NCBI GenBank assembly: GCA_030407085.1
Contig: CM059584.1
Location: 136,948,001-137,012,000, forward strand
Direction: 5' to 3'
DNA from: Trichopria drosophilae
Lineage: Eukaryota; Arthropoda; Insecta; Hymenoptera; Diapriidae
Length of the DNA: 64,000 bases
Below, piece by piece: positions 63,555-64,000 of the stretch. Each line of letters starts with the position of its first letter. The stretch's first letter is position 1. The notes under the pieces were generated by a model, which was given only the letters and a program-made list of their open reading frames with translations, was not told where the DNA came from and made no database searches. Position numbers and translations under genes: made by a program.

Positions 63555-64000
63555 GTAAGTTTAAATAGTTGTCAAGTAATTGTAAATCTGGAAAGTACAT
63601 TTCTTAAGGTGCAAGATAAGTCATTATAAAACGAATGAATACAGGTTTAAACAGCTTATTGGGTAATTAAGTTTGTTAATTTAATTTCCAAAGTCTTCAA
63701 ACGTTCTTTAAATGTAGTAGAACATACAAAAGCAGGCATAAAACGATGAAAAACGCATGAGAAACGGGTACAGATAAAGAGATATTGCGCAAAAAAGACA
63801 CAGTGGCAAAAAAAGCTTCAATAAAATGATACAAAACACACCAAATCGAACGTAATGATATTTGAACAATTTGCACAAATGAAAAATATCATGCAATAGT
63901 AGGGAAGAGTGAGGTAATGCGTGACATCGCGAAACGGGTCATCAAAACACGCTCTCAGTTACAATTCTCAAATAATTACCGTGAGTCGAGGCTTTCTAAA
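63555..64000 (+). other. Start of the next helicase B intron
   Basis: Begins gtaagttt after GGC G; no acceptor or exon that completes the C-terminus is seen before the window ends. Confidence 0.5.

Overview
This is an AT-rich stretch of insect nuclear DNA. The evidence is split genes with GT-AG introns, a seven-transmembrane insect odorant receptor, a small TIL-type protease inhibitor, and a dense load of DNA transposons, MITEs, LINE and SINE remnants and satellite DNA. Hymenoptera is my best guess from the receptor and inhibitor families, but the sequence alone does not prove the order.

Layout. (1) 1-1.95 kb: the last coding exon of a short cytochrome b5 (+). (2) 3.16-7.51 kb: an inverted-repeat element into which a complete mariner-like transposon (3980-7293) has inserted. 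Its transposase is intact, with a DD41D catalytic triad. Its terminal inverted repeats are about 0.7 kb and each contains two direct repeats. (3) 9.48-30.88 kb: an odorant receptor gene (+) in four exons that I joined by splice sites and phase. The third intron is about 17.4 kb and is filled with transposons and a ~183-bp satellite. (4) 32.0-35.95 kb: a three-exon TIL-domain protease inhibitor gene (-), convergent with the receptor. (5) 36.3-38.2 kb: a cluster of MITEs ending in CCCAGATAGCAA. (6) 42.8-47.1 kb: a DEAD-box RNA helicase of the p68/DDX5 (Rm62) type, paralog A (+). (7) 47.2-53.5 kb: gene-poor DNA with MITEs and foldback repeats. (8) 53.6 kb to beyond 63.6 kb: a second p68/DDX5 paralog, B (+), which runs past the first visible and last visible exons.

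The two helicases are head-to-tail duplicates. They share two intron positions in the C-terminal half, but A has three extra introns in the helicase core and B has one of its own. They are the only obviously related pair of host genes here; the other genes are functionally unrelated neighbours.

The clearest structural result is a nested insertion stack in receptor intron 3. A satellite array is interrupted by a hAT-like element (19130-25865, 8-bp target duplication). That element contains a tRNA-derived SINE (12-bp duplication). The SINE is split by a second hAT-like element (20700-24839, perfect 8-bp duplication), which carries a decayed LINE. Other notable structures are a 1.27-kb palindrome in a helicase intron, a family of TTAA-flanked elements sharing one internal module, and a possible alternative terminal exon at the same intron in both helicase paralogs.
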